From positions 1,028,066-1,092,065 of the forward strand of contig CACVBU010000603.1 of NCBI GenBank assembly GCA_902728285.1: DNA of 64,000 nt, in the 5' to 3' direction. Below are positions 25,201 through 34,291 of this stretch, piece after piece. Position 1 is the first letter of the stretch. Each line of letters opens with the position of its first letter. The notes under the pieces were generated by a model that had not been told where the DNA came from, made no database searches, and was given only the letters and a program-made list of their open reading frames with translations. The DNA comes from Clytia hemisphaerica. Lineage: Eukaryota; Cnidaria; Hydrozoa; Leptothecata; Clytiidae. The translations under genes and the position numbers were made by a program.

Positions 25201-26801
25201 ATTCCATATAAAAGCATTCTTCATTCTATAATTGAAATTAATTTTTATTTAACTTTTGCTGCTCTCAATCCTTTCAATCAACCAAAATTCATTCAAAACT
25301 AGAGTTGAACGAACTGAATCAAGTCTTAGCAGATCTTATAACTTTTTTAGTCGTGATAAAATTTTTCTGTACATAACGTTCATCATTAAGGCTATGTTGA
25401 CTCTAGGCGTGCCTAATACAATGAGTTAATTATCTAGTCTAGTTTACCAACTAGTTTTATGAATTTGATACATTTATTTGCCAATTTAGTTCAAGAAACT
25501 TAATTTACCTTGTGTTAGAATGAGAAAAACTTGTTTTCATTTTCAGGAGTCTAAAGTGTGGTACATAATATAAGTGATTAATAAGAGGAATGTTCTTTGA
25601 ATAAAAACATCCACAGATTTTGTTTAGCGTCCATTGTATGCAGTATCCTATGCATAGAAACTTCTTGCATTTTTACTGATTGCCAATTTAGGGGGGGGTG
25701 GGTCCCCCTTTTTTAGAAAAATCGGGATTTTCAAGTTGGTATCGATACCAATTTAGGGGGGTGGGTCCACCCTTTTTTAGAAAATTGGGGTTTTCAAGTT
25801 GGTATTGATACCAATTTAGGGGGTGGTGGTGTCTACTACTTTCAAATCTCGAAAAGTCAGGTTTTTGGGCCCTGGGTTGGTATCCTGGACCTTGACCCCC
25901 CCCTGTTGTATCTTGCTTCATTCATTCATGTTATTTTTCAAACCAATTTTTAGCTGTCAAAATCCACAAAATCAAGGCCATCTCTGGCACTCAAGTTCAA
26001 TTACCTTGTGTCACACCTCACAAAGAATATGAAATTTTGACTTGGTATCGAAACGATACTCAATTACCTGTAGCAATTAAACAGAAGATTTATACTCATG
26101 TAAGAACTTAACACGTATTTTTCTTGCACTAGTATGTTATTTTTTACATAACTTTAGTTTGATATTGACTCAATACTTTTTACCAATTCATTGAAATGGT
26201 CCAACTACTGTAGAGTATGTTTGGATTTTCCTACAACCCCAAATTAAAATTTTGAATATTAATCACAAGCCGTTTTACCATACAGGCTGGCTCAAATTAC
26301 ACAGCACGGACCAATTTTGAAGGCAAGGATCTGATAATCAGCCCTCTAAAGATATCTGACTCAGCATTTTATTATTGCAAGACTACCCTGAATAAGAAAG
26401 ATTTGGAAGGCAATATGTATGTCAAGCTAACAGTACAAGGTATGTTAATTTTTATAATATTTTATGGCTTGGTTTGAATTCTTGCCTTTTCAGGCTATTT
26501 GCTTTACATTTTTTCTCAAATTTATGATTATTATTGATTGACCAGGATTTCATGATAATGGCGTCTGTAATTTATAAGAAATAAGAAAATTTTTATTGAA
26601 GTATGCCAGTCTCGTGGCTTGGTCTTATTATTAGATACCTTTCTAATTTTCAACTCAGCTGAAAAAGTGGGGGCTAGAATTGTTCTTGATTTTACAATGG
26701 GAACACCTTTTAAAAAAGAAAGAGGTCACATTATGGTTTCAATTAGAAAAACCAAAAGGTCAAACCCAAAAAAAGTATCTCATTTTCGGATCAATTGTTA
26801 A
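22155..26801 (+). CDS. Ig gene 1: secreted protein with V-like Ig domains (six exons)
   Basis: Exons: 22155-22203, 23681-23874, 24533-24686, 25954-26099, 26286-26439 and 26659-26801; all phases agree. Exon 1 gives a signal peptide (MMSHWIHNLAILLIIT). Domain 1 is split over exons 2 and 3: B-strand ELSCDV, C-strand TDWKRR, F-strand DQALYYCTAQ. Domain 2 is split over exons 4 and 5: VQLPCVT, LTWYRND, DSAFYYCKTT. The D-x-A-x-Y-Y-C pattern and long C-to-F spacing suggest V-set domains. A phase-0 intron lies inside each domain and phase-1 introns lie between them. Exon 6 starts a third domain (VGARIVLDF) with no B-strand cysteine, then stops. The lost half lies in the next frame. No transmembrane helix is seen, so the product is probably secreted. 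Possible roles in cell recognition or immunity are inference only; no family name is assigned. Confidence 0.7.
22305..22697 (-). CDS. antisense cysteine-rich ORF in intron 1 of Ig gene 1 (partial or pseudogene)
   Basis: An open frame of about 130 codons with no ATG at its 5' end, bounded upstream by an in-frame stop. The C-terminal half (22305-22480) is distinctly GC-richer than the flanks and uses varied codons. It encodes NCHYRHSTWETPR, VPYWEVERCACLYPYAP and a final FPNCKADAS, so at least four cysteines lie in about 35 residues. The N-terminal half contains two similar segments (FPKPGNFLQ, SKPGEFFK). It resembles the last exon of a secreted cysteine-rich protein or an inserted gene fragment. 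I do not recognise the family. Chance openness is possible, but the composition argues that at least the 3' half was coding. Confidence 0.35.
   Translation of the reverse strand: MYVVSVVFPKPGNFLQDIPTQPSLMIKHLQLNLHDASKPGEFFKICQYYVLARAYTFPITQNSKFKVVYKVKYIVDIDGQTSRVRVYNCHYRHSTWETPRTSVPYWEVERCACLYPYAPKVFPNCKADAS
23102..23540. repeat. hAT-like MITE with perfect 17-bp terminal inverted repeats
   Basis: CAGGGTTCAGACAGACC at the left is exactly complementary to GGTCTGTCTGAACCCTG at the right. Subterminal CAGGGAAACTCAGGGAA repeats occur at both ends. The CAGGG terminus with subterminal CAGGGA words is typical of hAT-type non-autonomous elements. A 5-bp GGAAT directly abuts both ends. It lies in intron 1 of Ig gene 1. 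No transposase. Confidence 0.8.
23681..23874 (+). CDS. Ig gene 1, exon 2 (first half of Ig domain 1)
   Basis: The acceptor is TTATATCTTTTTAG and the donor is CTCAA|GTAAGT. It enters in phase 1 and leaves in phase 0. It encodes an N-terminal AVCQSSSPWIETFAIVGKS, the B-strand ELSCDV and the C-strand tryptophan in TDWKRRDNG. Confidence 0.75.
24533..24686 (+). CDS. Ig gene 1, exon 3 (second half of Ig domain 1)
   Basis: Phase 0 in, phase 1 out. Carries NNLILKDCKIKDQALYYC, the E- and F-strands, and a G-strand ending IKLVVS. An additional cysteine (KDCKI) lies in the E-F region. Confidence 0.78.
24921..25905. repeat. 985-bp element with TIRs and subterminal tandem repeats
   Basis: The left end CAGGGGGGGGTCAGGATCCAG and the right end (read inverted) CAGGGGGGGGGTCAAGGTCC continue into ATACCAA(A)CCCAGGGCC. 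Next to each end are tandem units of about 70 bp: GGGGGTGGGTCCCCCTTTTTT, then AAGTTGGTAT(A/C)GATACCA. Two units are on the left and two to three on the right, in opposite orientation. The central 550 bp is unique and non-coding. TTGTATC occurs just outside both ends but does not abut the left end exactly. Located in the intron between exons 3 and 4 of Ig gene 1. Confidence 0.8.
25954..26099 (+). CDS. Ig gene 1, exon 4 (first half of Ig domain 2)
   Basis: Acceptor CCAATTTTTAG, donor CTCAT|GTAAGA, phase 1 in and phase 0 out. Encodes ISGTQVQLPCVT and EILTWYRNDTQLPV, the B- and C-strands of an Ig fold. Confidence 0.78.
26286..26439 (+). CDS. Ig gene 1, exon 5 (second half of Ig domain 2)
   Basis: Acceptor TTTACCATACAG, donor ACAAG|GTATGT, phase 0 in and phase 1 out. 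It is 154 nt, the same length as exon 3, supporting duplication of the two-exon module. Encodes DLIISPLKISDSAFYYCK and a VKLTVQ G-strand. Confidence 0.78.
26659..26801 (+). CDS. Ig gene 1, exon 6 (truncated third Ig-like domain)
   Basis: Acceptor TTTTCAACTCAG, phase 1. The phase-consistent frame gives AEKVGARIVLDFTMGTPF and then K-rich sequence to a stop at 26799. The start aligns with the B-strand of domain 1 (VGKSIELSCD), but Asp replaces the cysteine. From about 26703 the Ig-like sequence continues only in another frame. Confidence 0.5.
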
Positions 26802-26904
26802 GAACAGCAAATATGACGGCACGATTTGTTGCGAGTTCACTAGACCAGACTACAGGAAAGGAGTCATTAGCCCTGTAATTAAATTCTGGTCTTTAATGTA
26901 ATTA
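26680..26904 (+). pseudogene. out-of-frame remainder of the third Ig-like domain
   Basis: In the frame shifted by one base, TLWFQLEKP (C-strand), YDGTICCEFTRPDYRKG (F-strand with D-x-G-x-x-C) and SPVIKFWSLM are encoded, ending at a TAA at 26902. The switch point is near the A6 run at 26710-26715, just after GTPF. This is either a genuine one-base frameshift, an assembly error at a homopolymer, or a non-standard splice (a weak CTAG acceptor at 26675-26677 would keep phase). Confidence 0.5.
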
Positions 26905-29900
26905 AAATGCAATTACAACTGTATAAAATTATCTCCACGTTTTGCTGTCTTTTTTAATAAGAGAGAACCTCTACCACGGAGAGAGCTTAGACTGTAATTT
27001 TATTTACAACTTGGAAAAACTGGACTCCATCTTAGACTTTCATCTTTAAATTCCCATGAACTAGGTTGATAGTGATACATTCAACTATTGTTTGTAATTA
27101 AAACTCCATTTTAAATGAGCTTTTTACGATCGATACAAATTGGTGGTCCAAAATTATAATGTGAGCTTCAGTTTGTATCAATTAGTTTGTGGTATACAAA
27201 CGGTAAAATTGATTCCAATTAAAAATTGGTTAATGTTTTTGGCAAACATTCCAAAATTTTCTCAATTTTGAATGCTGTTTGTTATAAATCAATTTTGATA
27301 CAAAATGATTAATTGCTTTTTATGGATTCTCTTTAAGTTTCTTCTGTGTAATATCAGTAAATTAACAAATTAGGAAAGAAGGCCAATGCTCTTGCACTTG
27401 GATTTTTAGCAGGATTTAAGATACTATTTAATAAAGAGAAGCTTCACTTAAACCATTTTCAATATGAAAGTATTTTCTGACTGTTAAGTGTAGTTTAGTT
27501 AATAATGCATTAGATTTATGATTTTCGTGTTGTGGTGTTGTTCCAAAGAGGCTAGACTTCAAACGAGACTTGTATTCAACGATTTTCTAAAGCTCGAGGG
27601 TGTAGCTGTTTGGCGTTTTAGGGCGTTTTTTAAGTCTCAATATCAGATCACAGCAGACACTTCTAATCCTTATTAATGACTTTAACGTGAATTGACTTCT
27701 ACTTTTATACATCATGAAAAAAAAATTGATTAACAAAATCCACTTTTTCTTACATGTATCATATCAATTGCAATATGAAAGAAAAGTCTTATAAATTAAA
27801 TTTGAACTTATTGAAAATTTCTGAATATTAAAAAAAGGTTTATATCACTAAGCCGCTTGAGAGGATAAGAAGGGGTTGTACTGTTTGTATAGTGTGGTGG
27901 TGGGCAAGCCAATATGGTAATTGGTGTGGTGATACCTTGGAAATTTAATGTTGGGACTTCTTGAGTAGTGTGAATACGAGACTAAAGTTTGACTGTTTTT
28001 TTAATAGATGCAACTTAAAAAAAAAAGAATTTTCTTTTTGTTTTTTGAAATTTAGATTCATATTTTTGTTCGATATTTTCCAAAATATTCAAGGTAAGCT
28101 TATTAAAGCATGTTGTAAAGTGAAAAACTTTTTTTCAACCTTATGTTTATGGCATTGGTGACTAGACCTTTTCGGAAGTGATGTCATAGATTAACAGGTT
28201 CACAGGTAATTTGTACCAAATAATATTACCTACGACATTTGACCAGTTAGATTTTGTGTGTCATTTGAACTTAAGGTCATATAATAGTGTAAGATTTCAT
28301 TTTGTCATACTAATTGTTAGTTTTAAACTCGTAATAAACTATTGATGATGTAGTAATGTAATGCTGGTGTATTTACATGGCATATTGTAGGCATTAGTAA
28401 CCTCGGTTTAAAGTAAGTGAGTATTTGAAAGAATATTTGAATGATCTTACCTTTTCATGCTATTTCTGTGTCATCTTCGTCCTTTGTTGTAATTGTTGCT
28501 GTAATTTTTTGCTATGAATGTATAAAATAGAAGAATTTGTGTATAATAGCATTTATGAGAGACTGTGTCACTGTATGAAAAGATGACAATAAAAACCCTA
28601 TACAATATTTTCTTAAATAATTGGAACCTCACTCCTTTGGTCCTTCTTTTGGTCAATAATTCTTGTAAATTACCAATGGGATTTAAAAAAGGAGTCCATA
28701 TTATATAAACTAGTTTTTCATCATGGAATGAAAATAAGAAGGTCGCAGTAAAAAATGGGAAAAGTATATTAAATATAGTGCTGTATAATATTAATACTAT
28801 AATCCACGTTCCAAACCTGCAGGAGATCCCTTTTTTACCCCCTTTTACCCTTTATTTCCCCCTTTTTTCAAATTCTTGAGTTTGTTTTGTCTTCGTGGTA
28901 GACAACCCTGCTGGATCGAACTGTTCAATGAAACACTATTAAAAATTTTGAAAATAAAGGAAACATTTCTGATTATTTATTATCCGAATGCATCACGCAG
29001 AGAATTATTTTCAGTTATTTTCAATGGTGAAGAGTATTTTAAGGGGTTATTTTACAAATTTGTTTTAGAAATTGAATTTTCAGTTTTTTTATATACAGCT
29101 TCTATCTTTAATGAAGTTTATTAACATTTCTCATTTTAAGATGTTGCTAGGTATTTTCTTGTTACATATTACGCATTCTAGCTCTTACGCCGCTTTTTTA
29201 ATCTTTGTTTGCATTGTTACTATTAGATATCACTACTACGTTGAAAGGTGTTCTTTTATTATTTGTCGTTTTTTAATATTGCCTCACAAGTATTTCTTAA
29301 GTGAAAGATGAAACTTGGAAAGGTGATTTCTCTTATTTTGCGTGAGCGCTCATGGGACGGATAGGACGTTAAACGCGTTGATATAGTGTTAAGCTTTCTT
29401 TTCTGGTAATGAAAATTACCCTGGAAATCGAATGAGTAAATGAGTTTAATTTGATGAATTTTTGTAGCAGACTTTCTCAGTTTAGAACCTAAAAGGACCT
29501 AAAACAGTTTGAAATTTACGTTGGATCGGGGTCAAAAATCAAAGTGATTGTAAACCTAAAATTATACAACCAGGCGATTTTTGCCAATAAAAAAGTGTAG
29601 TGTAATTTTTTGATTCAGGAATTGTTATTTTATATCTTTTTGTTGATATTGAATATGATAAGTTTAGTTCAATCAACGCCTGGCAAACATTTTCAAATCT
29701 GTATTCAAGAGACTTTTATGAATGCAGCGGTAGAATCAGGAATCACAGATTTTTGTTCCTGTGACCTAGCGAGATAGTTAGGCTAGATATATGAGTATAT
29801 GAATGGACCTGTCCTCAGTAGACCGATTTATTTGTAGCCTTTGCTAACTTTGGCTTTAGTAGAAAGTTTAGAAAGCTTTGAAAGCCAACCAGAAGGAACC

Positions 29901-32900
29901 CTTCTAATTCACGAGTATGTATTTTGAGAAAGTTTTTGTGAGAGTGATATAACAACAATTAGCAGGGAGGTATCAAACCCCTAATAACGGTTTGCAGTTC
30001 TCAGAGCACGCCATAAGTGTAAAAATGCAGCTAAATTAATGATTAGTATTCGAGATAAAACTCAATAAGCCTCCCCTTTTCATGCTTCAAAGACATCGTG
30101 TGAAATTCTTCAAAGACATCGTGTGAAATTCTTAGTACTAAATTGAGTTTAAATGAACATTTTTCTAATCTCATTTTGAAATTGTCATTCAGCATTGTCT
30201 ATTTAAAACCAGGTTAATATCTTTAATTTGATTAATGAGACATCTTATTGGTGGATGATTGTATTTCAGGTTAAAACTGCTCAAAGATAGTGCTTTGTCT
30301 TTTCTCTTTCCTGCATGCAGAGGACCAGGCAATTTCTCTAGAAAGTTATGATTTTTCTTCCGTCACTTGATTTTTTAAACCGTACAATCGCTGATCGTGA
30401 TTCTCCAGGATAAATCTTTCGGACCATATATGTTGTGAAATTGCTTTTATTCATATGCTGTTTGTTAAAGATTTCCCAGCCTCTTTTCGCCATTTTATTG
30501 AGTCATGTCTTGGGTCTTTTTTCCTTTTCGCGAAAAGGGAAAAGAAAAAACGAAAACTATACTGCTATGTTTTTCAGTTCTTTTACTAATTTTCATGTTT
30601 CTTATTTTATTCGTTCTTGTTTCTTCTTATTTTTTCCTTTGAATGAATAATGATGATATTTTCCCCATTTTTCAGCTATTTTATTCCTATTTGGGGTATC
30701 AATATTATTCCCAGCCAATACTCTTAAAGAATCTCAACCCACACATTTTCGCTATTAGATGAACCCTGCCTCAGTATCGCATAATTATCTGAAGATGTTC
30801 TTAATTTTATGGTTATTAAGCCTCAGACTGTTCTTAAATGATTCGTTCTCATGTTTAGGTAAAATTTCGCCATAAAAATCTGTTTGAAATCTTAAATTTG
30901 GTGTTCATTTTTTTGTGACGTTTTAGCTTCAAATCCTGACTTAATTACGAAGTGCCTCCCCTTCTTTTCCCCAATTTGATTGTAAGATTAGATTGATAGT
31001 AAAAATAGACTTAGCGGTTTTTTTAATCCTACCCTCTGACCTTCCAGTTCAATTTCGTGCTTCCTGTGTACAGTAGATTCATGTCGTGATTTCATGTAAA
31101 GGTCAACGTCAGAAACAAGCCGTCAAAATAATACGTCATGGGAACATCGACAGTTAGTCCATCAGCAAATTTGACAAAATAAGGTTTTTGAAAGACTTTT
31201 TTTATCCAGATGATGACATGTTTATTATGATTTTTATTGAAGGTGAAATCTGCCGTCCCTCTATTTCTCCTAATCTATAATGCCGTTTACAGATAAAGTG
31301 ATGCCGTTACTTTTCGCAGTTTTTAAATGTGAAGATTAATCTGGCAGATTTACGATTTTTCTTACCCCCTTTTGTTTTTCTCTGTTTTTATTCCATCCTT
31401 TACTTACTTTTATGGTATATTATTTGATGGTATTATTAGATATTAGTCTTTATTGAAACTTTTGAAACTGTTGCACGTAGTACAGTAGTAATTCTATCAA
31501 CTTTTCAGGAAACTTGGTTGTATCTGGACAAGAAGCTTGAATCTTTTATCCTACAGTATTTGAAAACTATCGTCGTGTATTTGTTAAAAGGGAATTTCCC
31601 CTAACTACTGAGGCTACTTCATCACTACTATTATGTTTTTCACTTAATTTTTTAAAGATATATTGCAAGAAACATTTTAAAAGGATTGATATCTGGATAT
31701 CTTTAGTAGGCCCTAAAAGAGGCCCATTTTCTGGTAACAAAATCTAAAGGCTTTTTAAGGACATCTTTTTGGAACAGAATGAAACTAAGTTAAAATAGGT
31801 TTCTAAAAAGTCGATATCGCTTATTTGGGTTCTTGATTTCCAAAGGAAGGCTTATGTTTTGCTCAATACAATATGGTTTTCTGAGTCTCTAGCAATAAAG
31901 TTATCTAAATGTTTTGATTAGAAATGGGAAAGATCTGTTCCTTAAAGTTTCTGCATTTAATTGAATTTGAGCAGTTGCACCCAACAGGCAATTCTGTCTT
32001 GATCCTCAGAGCCCAAACAAAGATTAGTTACAAGATAATAAATAGTTAGAAATATTTTTTTGAAATTCATAAAGAATCTTACCACACTTTTATCAGGATC
32101 TTTTTATTCATTGCAACCACAACCAATTTCTTCATAGATTTCCCTCATTGAAAATATCGGGTTCTTCTTTGATTGGATTTGAACTTGAGTGTCTTTTGTT
32201 ATTGATGTTCTTTCTTGATTTCTTCATCTGTCTTCTTCATTTTCGGTTGAAATTGAAAAAGCTGTCTGATCGCATAGATAGCCCCAGATTTAGATTCTTA
32301 TCTCGTTTGGACAGGCGAAGATTATTTTCAATCTTCGATCTTCTTCAATGTTTTGATAGTTCTTCTGTCTTTGATCACCTCATTTTGATCTGCCAAAACA
32401 AAGAAATAGAAGAAGAAAATAGAAGAAAAAGAAAAGCAAATAGTTCAAACATATTAAAATCTTATCAAAAAAAAATATTGTAAAAAATCCTTTTCACTAG
32501 GGTTTTCCAATACTATATTTGTTTAACGATTAAAGGGATTAAACTGAAAAAGAAAAACATGGGGGAAAAGTAGAGTAGACTTGGGTTATTAAGAGATTTG
32601 GTTTGGACCAAAACAAGGGGTTGGGACCAGTATCAATTTCGTTTTTCTCATCATGCACATATGTTGTTTTCACATGTTTCCAGTGCGACTGGCTTTGGGA
32701 TCGTTTTTAGTTAAGTGTAGTTCCAATATTTTAGATCTTCTTTTACACCCTTAATTTTTCATTTCTGAATGTTTAACAGTTGAAGACCGCCGGATACGAA
32801 CATGACTGACTTCGCTAGTAGTTTTTCCAGTTTTGAAGATCAGTTAAATTCTTTTAACTTCTTCCTGGATACTTTGGCAAGGGCTGTCCCATGAAATACA

Positions 32901-33360
32901 GCTTATCAGGCAAAAGTTCTTTTTCTAACAAAATACTGTTACGGCTTTTTGTTTTTTTGTCAGATGAATATATTTGCTGTATCAGCTAGATAGATTCTCA
33001 CTTTCCATTTTGACTCCTTACTTTGCTGAAGAAGAAGAAGAAGGAGAAAGTGAAAACAGAAACGGAAAGTGTGAAATGAGCTCACACGTAAAATCCATTC
33101 AACTTTCTTTCTATTGTTCTTCTTTATTGTTGTTTTCTTGTTACTTGTCTATTCATTCATTCACGATATATAGATCGAAAGTGTGAAGTTAGCAATTTTT
33201 CATCATTTTTTTCGCTATTTTTTTTGGGTGAGAAGTAAGAAAAGATGGGAAACGTAAAAATTTAATGTTCATTAATAGTGTATAAAGTAAGTTAACTCAA
33301 GAAAAAAAAGTGTGCTTTTGGTGAATTTCGTCTTTACAATTTAAAGCGGTGGTGAATTTT
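26905..33360. other. 6.4-kb non-coding stretch, T/G-rich on the + strand
   Basis: No exon recognised. AATAAA words follow Ig gene 1 (for example near 27430) and may mark its 3' end. Frames at 29072, 30435 and 32148 are products of T-rich composition. A partial family A-like patch (ATGTTCTTAATTTTATGG, AGCCTCAGACTGTTCTTAAA) is near 30790-30850. Confidence 0.5.
30085..30131. repeat. 23-bp tandem duplication
   Basis: CTTCAAAGACATCGTGTGAAATT occurs twice back to back. The two copies are identical, so it is probably recent. Confidence 0.85.
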
Positions 33361-33363
33361 CCT

Positions 33364-33521
33364 TACGTCAAAATCGATATTATTTAAATTTTTATTTATT
33401 TCGGACGGATTTCACAACTTTTCACTGGACGGTAAGCTACGTCACAAAAGGAATGGTATAGATGTCGATTTCAGGCAGTTGAAGCCAGTACAGTAAACTT
33501 TAGAGTTTTAGTATTGAGCAG
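33364..33521 (+). promoter_or_regulatory. possible CRE-bearing promoter and 5' non-coding exon
   Basis: Two TACGTCA words (CRE/ATF half-consensus) lie at 33364 and 33438, followed by a stretch ending in a near-perfect donor GAGCAG|GTAAGT at 33521/33522. No open frame of note precedes the donor, so it would be a 5' untranslated exon of a + strand gene, possibly the mini-gene or the receptor downstream. No TATA box. The evidence is motif-level only. Confidence 0.25.
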
Positions 33522-33557
33522 GTAAGTAGGATATGCATGCTCTTTGTTAAGGTCGAT

Positions 33558-33918
33558 ATACTTTTGAACTTGCCACTCTCCTTTAGGCACTAACTTATTC
33601 TTTTGTAAATCTGCTGACGCACGTTTTATTTTATATTAACATCCAAAAATTTTTTGAGGCCTTGAGATGTTCTTAACTTTTTGAGTTTTAAGCCTGAAAA
33701 TGTTCTTAACATGTTCTTATTTTCACCATTTTTTGAGTATTTTTGTGCATTTTCTTAAGAAATCGGGTGTTTTAGAGTCCGCATTGCCTTAATATTTTGG
33801 CCATTGAAGCCTTATGTTCTTATATATATATAGTTTGTTCTTATAAAAAACGTGTATACTTTTGAGCTCGCTACTGTCCTTTAGGCACTAAAACTTATTC
33901 TTTTGTAAATCTGCTAAT
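33558..33918. repeat. family A MITE (33617-33855) between 60-bp direct repeats
   Basis: The MITE starts ACGCACGTTTTATTTTATAT and ends TTCTTATAAAAAACGTGTA. It is flanked by diverged direct repeats, 33558-33616 and 33856-33918. Both contain ATACTTTTGA, CTTTAGGCACTAA and TTATTCTTTTGTAAATCTGC. These are far longer than a transposon target duplication. They differ at several positions, so the duplication is not recent. Confidence 0.75.
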
Positions 33919-34161
33919 ACGAAGGCTAGGAATAGAGACCATGCATTTGGCGGTGTCAAGGTTGCTGTCCTTGCGTGTCTTCAAACTGTAAATTGTGCTA
34001 TTTCCTGAACACATCTGGGTGGTGAAAGTTTATATAGAAACACTAGATTCAGATTTATAGTTTAAAAGTAAAAAAAATGAACAAATAAAGCATAAAAACT
34101 CATCAAGAGGTAACATATATAGGTATTTGTTTGCGAAAATGTATCGGCTTTCGTTTGTAAT

Positions 34162-34291
34162 ATGTCACTTTTGAGTCAGACGACAAAAAAACAGTATGGT
34201 TTATCACATTGTTTATTAAAAATCAGTTGGTTTTTGTTCGTGTATATGTTTTTACTTTTATTTTTCAGTGGTCATGCAGTGGCATTTTTTA
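34162..34291 (+). CDS. weak candidate signal-peptide exon
   Basis: The ATG at 34162 opens 43 codons, with a second in-frame ATG followed by MFLLLFFSGHAVAFF. A phase-1 donor TTTTTA|GTGAGA follows. It fits the phase of the Ig exons downstream (A plus AA gives Lys). However, the surrounding DNA is T-rich, which makes hydrophobic frames likely by chance, and the donor is imperfect. Confidence 0.25.

Noticed and set aside
29072-29311. frame containing the signal-peptide-like MLLGIFLLHITHSSSYA
   Set aside because: No phase-1 donor follows; T-rich DNA gives hydrophobic frames by chance.
32148-32483. 111-codon frame with a hydrophobic start and charged end
   Set aside because: Composition follows T-rich then A-rich DNA. 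No domain and no supporting splice sites.
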